Positions 17,001-25,416 of a stretch of 64,000 bases of DNA are shown piece after piece. The notes under the pieces were generated by a model that searched no databases, was not told where the DNA came from, and was given only the letters and a program-made list of their open reading frames with translations. How positions within the stretch are numbered: position 1 is the stretch's first letter; each line of letters starts with the position of its first letter. Location: contig JACPEA010000002.1 in the NCBI GenBank assembly GCA_016183765.1, positions 62,001-126,000 of the forward strand. Direction: 5' to 3'. A program made the translations under genes and the position numbers. This stretch comes from Bacteroidota bacterium. Its GTDB lineage: Bacteria; Bacteroidota; Bacteroidia; Chitinophagales; Chitinophagaceae.

Positions 17001-17809
17001 TGAACCTGGGTAAGATCAACGAAGCCATCGAATGGAACCGGAACGACGAGATCGGTATGCTGGTGGAAGAATACAACAAGATGGTGAAGAAACTGGAGAT
17101 CAGTGCCCAGGCCCTTGCACAAAGCGAAAGGGAAGGCGCCTGGCGCGAAATGGCCCGGCAGGTGGCACATGAGATCAAGAACCCGCTCACCCCGATGAAG
17201 CTGAGCATACAGTACCTGCAGAATGCCATACAGAAAGGAGCGCCCAATGTTAAAGAGCTGTCGTCCAATATGGCGGTGACCCTGATCGAGCAGATAGACC
17301 AGTTATCGAAGATCGCAGGCGATTTCTCGCAATTCGCCAATATCGGTAACGCCCGCATGGAAACCTTCGATATTTCTGAAGTACTTTCCTCGCTGATACG
17401 TTTGTACAGTACCAACCCGGCCATAGAGATCAAATGGGACAAAACAGAAGGCAGTTATCCTGTCTATTCCGACCGGGTACAGATGAATCGCTTATTCACC
17501 AACCTGCTGCAAAACGCCATTGAAGCCAACAGGGATCCCAATAAACTGGTCTCGATCCAGATCCGTCAATATGCAGAGAACGGCAAAGTATTCCTCTCCG
17601 TAAAAGATAACTGCGGCGGTATCCCGGAAAGTATGCGCAACAATATATTCACGCCCAATTTTACTACCAAGTCGTCCGGCACGGGGCTGGGACTGGCCAT
17701 CTGCAAAGGCATCGTAGAAAAAGCCAACGGCCAGATCTGGTTCGTATCGGAAGAAGGGGTAGGAACCACTTTCTATATCAGTTTGCCAATTGAACAAAAG
17801 AACAGATGA
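14069..17809 (+). CDS. Large NtrY-like membrane sensor histidine kinase
   Basis: A 1246-residue kinase starting at a TTG inside the mazG stop. A first helix (about 13-30) and an extracytoplasmic domain (to about 210) come first. A bundle of around nine helices (210-480), a second extracytoplasmic segment (480-720), further helices and a third periplasmic sensor (about 800-930) follow. A HAMP-like region (about 960-1015), an H-box with MARQVAHEIKNPLTPMKLS and a HATPase with DNCGGIPES, FTTKSSGTGLGLAI and a GTTF end complete it. The H-box with KNPLTPM is typical of NtrY kinases. No cognate NtrC-type regulator is nearby. The repeated sensor regions are more elaborate than in classical NtrY, so the ligand is unknown. 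Confidence 0.88.
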   Translation: MIHSLRQAAYKHGYLIITAAWLYTISFIFINYWSYYSSPKKVKSKLEQRLRQQEKKFDEVLADTILLQSLLTHNPDVEDPLGDEMGLFLYKGSGHNQPYELLYWNTNRIYINPEDLLLKEGSYFIGNQNGDFEMLRKQVTLRGHEYPVFAMIPVRWSYFMENKYLHSAFAGYPGINEQYEISVDPQALPVLGHDGQELFRIKLKPGKSFISYDPVTVILRVVAIILLLVFLHSLALELVSRYRFRTGFGFLLVSVILVRLLSYRFSFPFDFSKLGLFDPSVYASNFLHPSLGHLFVNAVLLFWLVSFYKNNTDKEPIFRLKIAPAVYAYLNLLVLAAICFLLAGVITSLVKDSKIPFDVTNIFGLTVYSLVSFVILCLLVLSFFHFSQILLQPVIRVQVPVYMQILAVALFGFAYILAGTSGGNTRLYLWVLVWLLLYLLLLNSRKKDLDISLLRSGFFIFWVMIFTMSIAAMVIYQNGIVEFEQRKRIAEKLALQTDPSGENLLNIAATNFDDQFLSENFHRLEESEYSNKFIKDSLVNQNFSGYLNKYDTRIYTFDSLFHPLQNEDSLSFAAIRTIITNRAEPTAIPGIYSYENAAEGFSYIYEKVVSRRDRVLGYLFVVIKSKRYKSEALYPELFNQVQDVASDLNTNYAYAVYAHGRMINHFNTYSFPLVLDKKRLAGFEFLFRKEGGFTELWYSSNNDKQVLVVKRDTGFIEAVTLFAYLFCFFLLIILLFHFGSYLLQARFKWQELKKMMRLNIRSQIQATIIFLSVFSFIVIGIATISFFILRFNRNNEERLSKSIQVMANEVNTQMNSLRAFDDMPDNPGVKAGLEKTIAEISDLHNVDINYYNLRGILVISTQPYIYNKQLLSSRMEPKAYRELQSGHSIRFMQSEQIGSFEYLSIYVPLTDDSGNNYAYLNIPYLNSQNELNQEISGFLATLINLNAFIFLVAGAIAFVLTNRITASFSLIGRKMQEMNLGKINEAIEWNRNDEIGMLVEEYNKMVKKLEISAQALAQSEREGAWREMARQVAHEIKNPLTPMKLSIQYLQNAIQKGAPNVKELSSNMAVTLIEQIDQLSKIAGDFSQFANIGNARMETFDISEVLSSLIRLYSTNPAIEIKWDKTEGSYPVYSDRVQMNRLFTNLLQNAIEANRDPNKLVSIQIRQYAENGKVFLSVKDNCGGIPESMRNNIFTPNFTTKSSGTGLGLAICKGIVEKANGQIWFVSEEGVGTTFYISLPIEQKNR

Positions 17810-17957
17810 ACAGACGAACAGATGAGCAAGGATCGGAAATGTGAGACTTGTTCCATTGGCGAATTATCGCGTTGTCTGATTGATTTTACTCCTTACAGAC
17901 ATTCAACATTCCTTGTTCATCTGTTCGTCTGTTCCTTGCTCATCTGTTCATCTGTTC
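17800..17957. repeat. Imperfect inverted repeat of 8-bp GAACAGAT-type units
   Basis: The left arm (17800-17832) is built of units such as GAACAGATGAACAGAC. The right arm (17910-17957) carries the complementary units twice (TTCATCTGTTCGTCTGTTC and a shifted copy). They lie between the convergent ends of the kinase gene and polX; the left arm covers the last codons of the kinase. The RNA could fold into a long hairpin and act as a bidirectional terminator, though it lacks a clean T-tract. Confidence 0.6.
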
Positions 17958-19702
17958 TTCTCTCTTTTCTGTTGTTGTTTTTTCAAAAATGCGTCAAATT
18001 CTTCCAGAGAGAAACTGCTTAGGTTCTGTTTCGGGGTAAGGCCTGCTTTTTGTGCTGCCAGTACGCCGTAGCGACAATCAGCAAAACCTTCAATGGCATG
18101 TGCATCGGGGTCGATGGAGATGAGTACGTTCTTTTCGAGTGCATAACGGATCCAGCGCCAGTCAATATCCAGTCTTCTGGGATGGGCATTCAGTTCTATC
18201 ACTACGTCATTGGCTGCACAGGCGTCAATGATCTTTCGGTGGTCAACAGGATAGCCATTCCGGCTCAGCAGTAAGCGGCCGGTCATATGTCCCAGGATCG
18301 AAGTGTAGGGGTTCTCTATGGCTTTCAGCAGCCGCATCATCGCTTTCTCTTCGGTCATCTTCAGGTTCGAATGGATGGAAGCGATCACAATGTCGAAACT
18401 TGCCAGTACCTCATCCGCATAATCCAGGCTGCCATCATTGAGTATATCACTTTCAATGCTCTTGTAGATCCTGAAAGGAGTCATTTTAGTATTCAGCTCG
18501 TCCACCTGCTTGTGTTGTGCGGCAATACGTTCCTCGTTCAGGCCATTGGCATAAAAAGCTGTTTTGGAGTGATCGCTGATCACCAGGTACTGCAGGTTCT
18601 GCGATCGGGCGCTTTGGGCCATGTACTCCAGTGTGTGTACGCCGTCGCTCCAGTTGCTGTGGCAGTGAATGATGCCCTTGATGTCTTCCGGCTGGATCAC
18701 CTGCGGTAACTGGTGTTGTCTGGCTTCGGAAATACGGGCCGTATCTTCCCGTAAATAAGCGGGTATCGGCTGTATGCCGGCTGCTGCAAAAATGGCTTCC
18801 TCACTTTCGAAAGAAGCTGCAAGGGAATGCTCCCTGGTCCAGGCGTCCAGGAATTCGGGACTGCAACTGGTACGGAACAGGTTACTGTAAAAGGTTTCTT
18901 TTGTGGAGAGGTAAAAACGGAACAGGATATTCTGTGCCGATCCCTTGGCGCTGATCTCCAGCAGTTCGGGGGAGGAGTGCAGTACCTCAAAATAGGGTTC
19001 TTTCACCGTATTGCCGATCTCTTTGCCATCACTCGTGGTTACGGTGACATCTTTGACCAGGATGCTTTCCAGTTGTTGGATGATCTTTTCGGCAGAAGTC
19101 GTTGTCACCCATTCGATTTTGTCAATGGTCTCCATCTGACGCCTCAGGTCTCCGGTTAACAGCCATTGCTCATCCGGGAAAGTCTGCTTCAACATCTGTT
19201 GTGCGCGCTCTGCATGTTGTATCACTTCGGCATAGAGGTAACTACCCTGGTTGCTCATGTAGAACTCGATCGCTTCCTTGATGTTCTTTTGTGTTTTTTC
19301 GCCGAAGCCCTTGTATAAAGTCAGACGGTTTTCGTTGCAGGCATATAATAATTCCCCGAGGGTCTCTATCTCCAGTTCCTTCCAGATGGTAGCGATTTTC
19401 TTCGGACCGATACCTTTGATGCCCATCATCTCCAGGATGCCCGGAGGTGTTTTGGCCAGGTATTCGTTCAGGATACTTAGCTGACCGGTCTCCAGTTGCT
19501 CCACAATTTTTTTACCGATGGCATCACCAATACCCCTGATCGAAAATATCTTTTCTACCGGCATCTCTGCCAGGGGACTGCTCAGTTTTTCAATCGTAAA
19601 TGCGGCAGAGGAATAGGATTTGGCCTTGAAGGAATTGTCGCCATGGATATCCATCAGCTTGGCTAACAAAGAAAAATTATCGGCAATGGCGTAGTTGTCC
19701 AT
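17948..19702 (-). CDS. PolX-family protein with PHP exonuclease domain
   Basis: A 584-residue protein from the ATG at 19700-19702. An upstream TTG at 19735 would overlap the terminator of the preceding gene. The order is Pol-beta-like 8-kDa and helix-hairpin-helix region (about 1-130, with GIGDAIGKKI and GIKGIGPKKI), nucleotidyltransferase-like region (130-300) and PHP domain (about 335-575). The PHP site looks intact: HCHSNWSDG, ISDHSK, ASIHSN, LGHMTGR and DPDAHA. The polymerase site does not. The usual GS-x-RR-GKET-x-GDID pattern is GDLRRQMETIDKIE here, so the metal-binding Asp pair is replaced by K-I-E. It is probably a 3'-5' exonuclease or AP-site nuclease without polymerase activity. Confidence 0.88.
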   Translation of the reverse strand: MDNYAIADNFSLLAKLMDIHGDNSFKAKSYSSAAFTIEKLSSPLAEMPVEKIFSIRGIGDAIGKKIVEQLETGQLSILNEYLAKTPPGILEMMGIKGIGPKKIATIWKELEIETLGELLYACNENRLTLYKGFGEKTQKNIKEAIEFYMSNQGSYLYAEVIQHAERAQQMLKQTFPDEQWLLTGDLRRQMETIDKIEWVTTTSAEKIIQQLESILVKDVTVTTSDGKEIGNTVKEPYFEVLHSSPELLEISAKGSAQNILFRFYLSTKETFYSNLFRTSCSPEFLDAWTREHSLAASFESEEAIFAAAGIQPIPAYLREDTARISEARQHQLPQVIQPEDIKGIIHCHSNWSDGVHTLEYMAQSARSQNLQYLVISDHSKTAFYANGLNEERIAAQHKQVDELNTKMTPFRIYKSIESDILNDGSLDYADEVLASFDIVIASIHSNLKMTEEKAMMRLLKAIENPYTSILGHMTGRLLLSRNGYPVDHRKIIDACAANDVVIELNAHPRRLDIDWRWIRYALEKNVLISIDPDAHAIEGFADCRYGVLAAQKAGLTPKQNLSSFSLEEFDAFLKKQQQKREKNR

Positions 19703-19732
19703 ATCGTTGCTGGTATTGGGTTTCGAAGGTAG

Positions 19733-19765
19733 CAATAAAAAAGTCCCGGCGTTTGCCGGGACTTT
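19733..19765 (-). terminator. Intrinsic terminator of the H1-like gene
   Basis: On the minus strand a stem of GTCCCGGC/GCCGGGAC with an AAAC loop is followed by TTTTTT. It lies 34 nt after the histone-like stop and before the chosen polX start. It separates the two transcription units and supports the shorter polX start. Confidence 0.85.
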
Positions 19766-19798
19766 AAATCTATTTCTGCTTTAGAAATAAGAAGGCTA

Positions 19799-19963
19799 CT
19801 ATTTTTTAGCGGCTTTCTTAGCAGCTTTTTTAGGAGCGGCTTTCTTAGCGGCTTTTTTAGGAGCAGCTTTCTTTGCAGCTTTTTTAGGAGCAGCTTTCTT
19901 TGCAGCTTTCTTTGCAGCTTTTTTAGGAGCAGCTTTCTTTGCGGCTTTCTTTGCAGTTGCCAT
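19799..19963 (-). CDS. Histone H1-like alanine/lysine/proline-rich protein
   Basis: A 54-residue protein, MATAKKAAKK at the start, then tandem repeats of KKAA and KKAAP to the end. It consists only of Lys, Ala and Pro after the third residue, giving a very basic, unfolded chain like the C-terminal tail of eukaryotic histone H1 and bacterial H1-like proteins. It probably binds and condenses DNA or RNA without sequence preference. It lies just downstream of rpmA (70 nt) on the same strand, has its own terminator, and is too short for common gene-length cutoffs. The repeats make copy number prone to change. Confidence 0.85.
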   Translation of the reverse strand: MATAKKAAKKAAPKKAAKKAAKKAAPKKAAKKAAPKKAAKKAAPKKAAKKAAKK

Positions 19964-20033
19964 GTTTTTTTAGATTTAATGGTTAGTTAATACATTAAAA
20001 GTAAAAATTTATTTGGAACTACAAAAAAAAATT

Positions 20034-20300
20034 TTAAGCCGTCACTTCTACCGGTTTTACCGATACGGTTGTTTTATCGTTTTTACCCTTCTTGAATTCA
20101 ACCAATCCATCAGTCAATGCGAACAGTGTAAAGTCTGTTCCTACACCAACATTCTTACCAGGATGGTATACAGTACCTCTCTGGCGCAGGATGATGTTGC
20201 CTGATAAAGCAGGCTGACCACCATATATTTTAACACCTAAACGTTTGCTTTGTGAATCACGGCCGTTCTTTACGGAACCTTCACCTTTTTTGTGTGCCAT
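20034..20300 (-). CDS. rpmA: 50S ribosomal protein L27
   Basis: An 88-residue protein with the family start [28 protein letters not shown] and the [18 protein letters not shown] core. L27 sits at the peptidyl-transferase centre with its N-terminal tail near the tRNA ends. It begins directly at MAHKKG, without the cleaved N-terminal extension found in Firmicutes. It follows rplU by 79 nt, the usual bacterial order. Confidence 0.97.
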   Translation of the reverse strand: MAHKKGEGSVKNGRDSQSKRLGVKIYGGQPALSGNIILRQRGTVYHPGKNVGVGTDFTLFALTDGLVEFKKGKNDKTTVSVKPVEVTA

Positions 20301-20379
20301 AGTTTTTTGTTTTAAAAACTAAAATGATAAACAGGTCGACAGGTCTTCCTGGTCTATTATCTTAATCAATGACCGCTGA

Positions 20380-20685
20380 CTAAGCGATGCTTTCAATTTT
20401 AATTCTTGTATAGTGAGTTCTGTGACCGTGCTTTTTACGGAAGCCTTTTCTCCTTTTCATTTTAAAGGCGATCACTTTATCTCCCTGTACGAGGTCACTG
20501 ATGATCTCTGCTTTTACAGTGGCTTTTACGGCACTGCCTGCAGAAACGGTTCCGCTGTTGTCTGTAAACAACACATCGCTGAACTCAACTTTGTCTCCGG
20601 TTTTACCCTGCAGGTGAGGAACATACAGGCTTTGACCTTCCTGTACTTTAAACTGCTGACCTGCGATTTTTACAACTGCTAACAT
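20380..20685 (-). CDS. rplU: 50S ribosomal protein L21
   Basis: A 101-residue protein from the ATG at 20683-20685 (MLAVVKIAGQQFKVQEG). A start three codons further up is possible. Family features are VVKIAGQQFKV, the FSDVLFT strand and the basic KMKRRKGFRKKHGHRTHYT segment that contacts 23S rRNA. L21 supports early 50S assembly. It is the first gene of the rplU-rpmA unit. Confidence 0.97.
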   Translation of the reverse strand: MLAVVKIAGQQFKVQEGQSLYVPHLQGKTGDKVEFSDVLFTDNSGTVSAGSAVKATVKAEIISDLVQGDKVIAFKMKRRKGFRKKHGHRTHYTRIKIESIA

Positions 20686-21249
20686 AGCTACCAAAATTAG
20701 GACGGCAAAGGTAAGGTTTCATACGGAAAATACGCAAACATTTTTCAAATAAATCTTGTCCCCACTGGTGGAAAACAGGAAGATGGGGGGTGGGCGAAGG
20801 ATTTTGGTTTGTGGTACCAACATGCAGCATTCCTTGCCTGCCTGTTCCTATGTTCATTATTTCCTCACCCTTTCTTCGGGGTTCACTCGAAGAAACAGAG
20901 GAGAAGAGACGAAGAAAGGCGAAGGAATAACGAAGGAATATTGAAGGAATAGCGAAGGGAATACGACAAAATCTTTTCAATTGATTGATTGTCTTATACT
21001 TAGGTGGATGGGCCAGTAGCTGTGGATATATCTCATCCCGCTGCAGGAAACGTAATCTATTGATACAGAGTCATTTATTGTATAATCCAGCGCTCCTGGT
21101 TTTGGGAGGTAGCCAAAGATCCGGGTGAGATCCTTTCAAACTCCAGGATTGGGGGTATCCGGGTTTAGGAAAGACCGGGTACCAAACGCCAAAGATCACT
21201 TGAAAGTGCCAAACTTCCTCTATTTTTGCCCACCCTTACCGACCTTGAC
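20686..21249. other. Intergenic region with short tandem repeats
   Basis: A stretch of 564 nt between the divergent rplU and GH3 genes with no convincing gene. It includes four tandem 11-bp units (GAAGGAATAAC and variants) at 20921-20964 and a purine-rich tract before them. It must hold the rplU promoter on its left side. Nothing else recognised. Confidence 0.5.
20921..20964. repeat. Four 11-bp tandem repeats
   Basis: The units GAAGGAATAAC, GAAGGAATATT, GAAGGAATAGC and GAAGGGAATAC lie head to tail in the rplU-GH3 intergenic region. They share GAAGGAATA. The function is unknown; they may be a slippage-prone simple repeat. Confidence 0.7.
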
Positions 21250-22749
21250 ATGATGAATTTAAAATCCTTATTGGCGAGACCTTTTGCCAATTACATATAT
21301 AATAAGACCCGTAAAGGGATGCAGACAGCCATTGAGGACCAGGACGATATCCTGAAAATGCTCCTCAAACACGGCCGGAACACGGTATTTGGTAAGGAAC
21401 ACCGGCTTGACCTTGTTACAGACCAGGCTGGTTTTGCCCAGGCCGTGCCAATCCGGGATTATGAACAGTTCAAACCCTATATTGAGCAGATAAAAGAAGG
21501 AAAACAGAATATCCTCTGGAAGGGGCGGCCTCTGTATTTTGCCAAGACCAGCGGTACCACAAGCGGGGTAAAATATATTCCGATAACCAAGGATTCCATT
21601 GATAACCATATCAATACGGCCAGGAATGCCCTGCTTTGTTATATGGCAGAGACCGGTAATTCGGCTTTTGCCAGCGGGAAAATGATCTTCCTGAGCGGCT
21701 CACCCGAATTGGAAAGGGTGGGTAATATCCCTACGGGAAGACTAAGCGGTATCGTGAACCACCATGTGCCGAGTTACCTGAGAGCTAATCAGTTACCAAG
21801 TTATGAGACCAATTGTATCGAAGATTGGGAAACCAAGCTGGATAAGATCGTTCAGGAAACCCTGAACAAGGACATGACCCTGATCAGTGGTATTCCGCCA
21901 TGGATGCAGATGTATTTTGACCGCCTGACTGAGAGATCGGGTAAAAAAGTGTCGGAACTCTTCCCGAATTTCAGCGTCATGGTGCAGGGCGGGGTGAATT
22001 TTGAGCCCTATAAGGCAAGGATGTTCGAATCCATCGGCAAAAAGATCGATAGCATTGAGTTGTTTCCGGCCAGTGAGGGCTTTTTTGCCTTCCAGGACTC
22101 ACAAAATGCGGAAGGTTTGTTGCTGAACACCAATAGCGGCATCTATTATGAATTCATACCGGTGGGAGAGATCTTTTCGGAAAATCCGACCCGTTTGAGC
22201 CTGAAAGAGGTTAAAACAGGGGAGAATTATGCCATGATCATCAACTCCAATGCCGGTTTATGGGGGTATAACCTGGGCGATACCGTTAAATTTATTAGTA
22301 CGGAGCCTTATCGCCTGCTGGTGACCGGCCGGATCAAACATTTTATCTCCGCATTCGGGGAGCATGTGATCGGCGAGGAAGTGGAACAGGCCATGCTGAA
22401 AGCCAGCAACGAGGAGCAGGCCAAGATCACCGAATTTACCGTAGCTCCCATGATACAGCAGGAAAAAGGGAAAAGTTGCCACGAATGGTTCATCGAGTTT
22501 GAACAGGAACCGGCCGATATGCAGCGTTTTATCCGGAGCCTGGAGCTGAACCTTCGCCAAAAGAACGTTTATTACGACGACCTGATCAGTGGCAATATCC
22601 TGATGCAGCTGCAGGTACGGAAAGTGCAGAAGAACGGTTTTATCGATTATATGCGCTCGATCGGTAAACTGGGCGGACAGAACAAAGTGCCCAGGTTGAG
22701 CAACGACAGGATGCTGGCAGACGGGCTTAGGCCTTTTCTGGTGCAGTAG
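21250..22749 (+). CDS. GH3-family acyl-adenylating protein
   Basis: A protein of about 500 residues starting at the ATG pair at 21250. An upstream TTG would add eight unlikely residues. It matches the GH3 auxin-responsive promoter family of ANL-superfamily enzymes: KTSGTTSGVKYIPIT (the P-loop-like ATP motif), PASEGFFAFQ and, late, NLGDTVKF and VTGRIKHFISAFGEHV. Plant GH3 enzymes join amino acids to jasmonate or auxin. The role of the bacterial members is unknown, but carboxylate adenylation followed by amide formation is likely. It stands alone, 121 nt before dxr. Confidence 0.88.
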   Translation: MMNLKSLLARPFANYIYNKTRKGMQTAIEDQDDILKMLLKHGRNTVFGKEHRLDLVTDQAGFAQAVPIRDYEQFKPYIEQIKEGKQNILWKGRPLYFAKTSGTTSGVKYIPITKDSIDNHINTARNALLCYMAETGNSAFASGKMIFLSGSPELERVGNIPTGRLSGIVNHHVPSYLRANQLPSYETNCIEDWETKLDKIVQETLNKDMTLISGIPPWMQMYFDRLTERSGKKVSELFPNFSVMVQGGVNFEPYKARMFESIGKKIDSIELFPASEGFFAFQDSQNAEGLLLNTNSGIYYEFIPVGEIFSENPTRLSLKEVKTGENYAMIINSNAGLWGYNLGDTVKFISTEPYRLLVTGRIKHFISAFGEHVIGEEVEQAMLKASNEEQAKITEFTVAPMIQQEKGKSCHEWFIEFEQEPADMQRFIRSLELNLRQKNVYYDDLISGNILMQLQVRKVQKNGFIDYMRSIGKLGGQNKVPRLSNDRMLADGLRPFLVQ

Positions 22750-22870
22750 AAGGGAATACCCCTGGAAATGCTAAAACCAATCCAAAATTTTGTCATTCTG
22801 CTTTTCCTGGATTTCTCTCCTCTTTATTAACGTAATTTGTACAATAGTAGGATTGTATTAAAGTCACTAA

Positions 22871-24028
22871 ATGAGTCAGAAACGTATTGCGTTATTCGGG
22901 TCAACGGGATCCATCGGAACACAGGCATTGGATGTGATCGCAGCCAACCCTGATCTGTTTTCCGCAGAAGTATTGACTGCACAGACCAATGATACATTGC
23001 TTATCAAACAGGCGCTGCAGTTCAATCCCAATATAGTGGTCATCGGGGATGAGAAGAAATATCCCATCGTAAAGGAAGCGCTGGCACATACCCATACCAA
23101 GGTATTCGCCGGAGAGAAAGCCCTCGAAGAAGTGGCTTCGCTGGATTGTTATGATATGATGCTGGCCGCTATTGTGGGATATGCCGGTCTGAAGCCTACG
23201 CTTTGTGCCATCGAGATCGGTAAACCCATTGCACTGGCGAATAAAGAAACCCTGGTGGTGGCGGGCGATATCATCATGCGCACCGCAGCGGAGAAAAGGA
23301 TCCCAATCATACCTGTAGACAGTGAACATTCCGCCATTTTCCAATGCCTGGTAGGTGAGGGGCGTAACCGCATCGAAAAGATCATCCTGACGGCCAGCGG
23401 CGGCCCCTTCCTGGGTAAGAAGCCCAATTTTTTGGTGAATGTGAAAAAGGACCATGCATTGCAGCACCCTAACTGGACCATGGGGGCCAAGATCACGATC
23501 GACTCTGCCACGCTGATGAACAAGGGACTGGAAATGATCGAAGCGAAATGGCTGTTCAACCTTACTTACGACCAGGTGCAGGTGGTGGTACATCCGCAAA
23601 GTATCATCCACAGTATGGTGCAGTTTACAGATGGTAGCATCAAAGCGCAGATGGGACTGCCCGATATGAAACTGCCGATCCAGTATGCACTGGCTTTCCC
23701 TAACCGTATCCACAACGATTTTCCCCGATACGATTTTAAAAAACCGGGCACCCTCACATTTGAAGAGCCCGATACCAAAACCTTCCGCAACCTGGCATTG
23801 GCGATGGAAGCCATGAAACAGGGCGGCAATATGCCCTGTATCCTGAACGCGGCCAACGAAATTGCCGTATACGCTTTCCTGCGTAACAGGATCGGTTTCC
23901 TGGATATGACAGAAGTGGTGGAACAGACCATGGCAAGGATACCCTTCCTGCCCGAACCCACGCTGGAAGAGTATTTTGAAACCGATGGAGAGGCTCGTAA
24001 CTTCGCGGCTTCCCTGATTCATATGTAA
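22871..24028 (+). CDS. dxr: 1-deoxy-D-xylulose 5-phosphate reductoisomerase
   Basis: A 385-residue enzyme of the methylerythritol phosphate isoprenoid pathway. It converts DXP to MEP with NADPH. The NADPH-binding start is LFGSTGSIGTQALDVI. The metal/substrate block has PVDSEHSAIFQCL and the ANKETLV motif. A flexible loop carries HPNWTMG, and the conserved NKGLEMIEA follows. Length and all motifs are normal. rseP follows 47 nt downstream, the same order as in many bacteria. Confidence 0.97.
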   Translation: MSQKRIALFGSTGSIGTQALDVIAANPDLFSAEVLTAQTNDTLLIKQALQFNPNIVVIGDEKKYPIVKEALAHTHTKVFAGEKALEEVASLDCYDMMLAAIVGYAGLKPTLCAIEIGKPIALANKETLVVAGDIIMRTAAEKRIPIIPVDSEHSAIFQCLVGEGRNRIEKIILTASGGPFLGKKPNFLVNVKKDHALQHPNWTMGAKITIDSATLMNKGLEMIEAKWLFNLTYDQVQVVVHPQSIIHSMVQFTDGSIKAQMGLPDMKLPIQYALAFPNRIHNDFPRYDFKKPGTLTFEEPDTKTFRNLALAMEAMKQGGNMPCILNAANEIAVYAFLRNRIGFLDMTEVVEQTMARIPFLPEPTLEEYFETDGEARNFAASLIHM

Positions 24029-24075
24029 TTCATTGTATCAAGTAAAACCAATAAATCCCCCCGGGGTGTGACCGT

Positions 24076-25416
24076 ATGAGTTTATTAGCAATTGACTGGG
24101 TAAGTGTAGGTGTTAAAACAGGGCAATTCATCTTGTCTTTTTCCATATTGGTGGTACTGCATGAACTGGGCCATTTCATTCCCGCACGTTTCTTTAAATG
24201 CAGGGTAGAAAAATTTTACCTCTTTTTCAATCCCTGGTTCAGTTTGTGGAAGAAAAAGATCGGCGAAACGGAATACGGTATCGGCTGGGTGCCTTTCGGC
24301 GGTTTTGTGAAGATCTCCGGAATGATCGATGAGAGCATGGATAAGGAACAGATGAAACAGGAACCGCAACCCTGGGAGTTCCGGGCCAAACCGGCCTGGC
24401 AGCGTCTGATCATCATGGTAGGTGGTGTGGTGGTGAATATCCTGCTGGCCATCGTGATCTTTATCGGCATCACCTGGGTATGGGGCGAAGAGAACCTGCC
24501 TGTGAAAAATATGAAATACGGCGTTTATGCCGATTCACTGGGGCATACTATGGGGATCAAAGATGGCGATAATATCGTGGCCATCGATGGCAGGCCCGTG
24601 GAATTCTTCGGTACACTGGAATCAGAGATCGTGTTGAGCGAAGCCAAAAAAATACAGGTGATGCGCGATGGACAGCCTTTAGAACTGCCTATCCCCGATG
24701 GGTTCATCAAAAAGATCATCAGGAATAAAAAATTCAGCGGACTGGTATACCCGCGTTATCCCGTGATCGTGGACTCTGTGAGCAATAAAAAGGAGAGCGG
24801 TCTGCAGCGGGGCGACCAACTGATCGCGATCAATAACCAGCCATTCAGCTTTTATCATGAGTTCGATAAGCTGAAAAGGAACTACAAGGATTCCTCAGTC
24901 ACCATTACCGTGATCCGGAATCAGGATACTGTTCCTGTGCCCGTTAAAATCAGCAGTAAAGGCGCCGTGGGCTTTTTTGCCGTTAGTCCGATGGAAATAT
25001 TGGGAACCGTGCATAAGCAATATTCCTTTATGGCCTCAATCCCTGTGGGTTTTAACCATTGCTGGGAAACCCTGAACCGCTATGTAACCGGCTTAAAACA
25101 ACTGTTTACCGGCAAAGTGGCTGCCAGCGATTCACTGGGTAGCGTGATCAGCATCGGTAACACATTCCCCGGCGTATGGGATTGGGAAAGGTTCTGGACG
25201 TTGACCGGTATATTCTCCATCATCCTCGCTTTTATGAATATCCTGCCCATACCGGCACTGGACGGCGGGCATGCCTTATTTACACTTTTTGAGATGATCA
25301 CCGGCCGCAAACCAGGCGATAAGTTCATGGAATATGCTCAAATGGCAGGCATGATACTGCTGCTGGGACTTATGGCATACGCTTTGGGGTTAGATTTCTG
25401 GAGACTTTTTAAGTGA
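24076..25416 (+). CDS. rseP: Site-2 zinc metalloprotease RseP
   Basis: A 446-residue intramembrane protease. The zinc motif HELGH is at residues 29-33 in the first helix, and the second metal site LDGGH is near the C-terminus. Two PDZ-type domains lie between (about 130-330), each with IKDGDNIVAIDGRP-like or LQRGDQLIAINNQ motifs. It cleaves anti-sigma factors and remnant signal peptides within the inner membrane. An ECF sigma/anti-sigma pair is also present in the window (58.8-59.7 kb), but that anti-sigma is not known to be its substrate. Confidence 0.95.
   Translation: MSLLAIDWVSVGVKTGQFILSFSILVVLHELGHFIPARFFKCRVEKFYLFFNPWFSLWKKKIGETEYGIGWVPFGGFVKISGMIDESMDKEQMKQEPQPWEFRAKPAWQRLIIMVGGVVVNILLAIVIFIGITWVWGEENLPVKNMKYGVYADSLGHTMGIKDGDNIVAIDGRPVEFFGTLESEIVLSEAKKIQVMRDGQPLELPIPDGFIKKIIRNKKFSGLVYPRYPVIVDSVSNKKESGLQRGDQLIAINNQPFSFYHEFDKLKRNYKDSSVTITVIRNQDTVPVPVKISSKGAVGFFAVSPMEILGTVHKQYSFMASIPVGFNHCWETLNRYVTGLKQLFTGKVAASDSLGSVISIGNTFPGVWDWERFWTLTGIFSIILAFMNILPIPALDGGHALFTLFEMITGRKPGDKFMEYAQMAGMILLLGLMAYALGLDFWRLFK

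Noticed and set aside
19799..19963. Repeat array considered as CRISPR or satellite
   Set aside because: The periodicity is codon-based (KKAA/KKAAP) with an intact frame, start, stop and terminator. There are no spacers.
22901..24022. A 373-codon minus-strand open frame
   Set aside because: It is exactly antisense to dxr, which has all catalytic motifs. The antisense product is His/Gln/Cys-rich with no fold or family.
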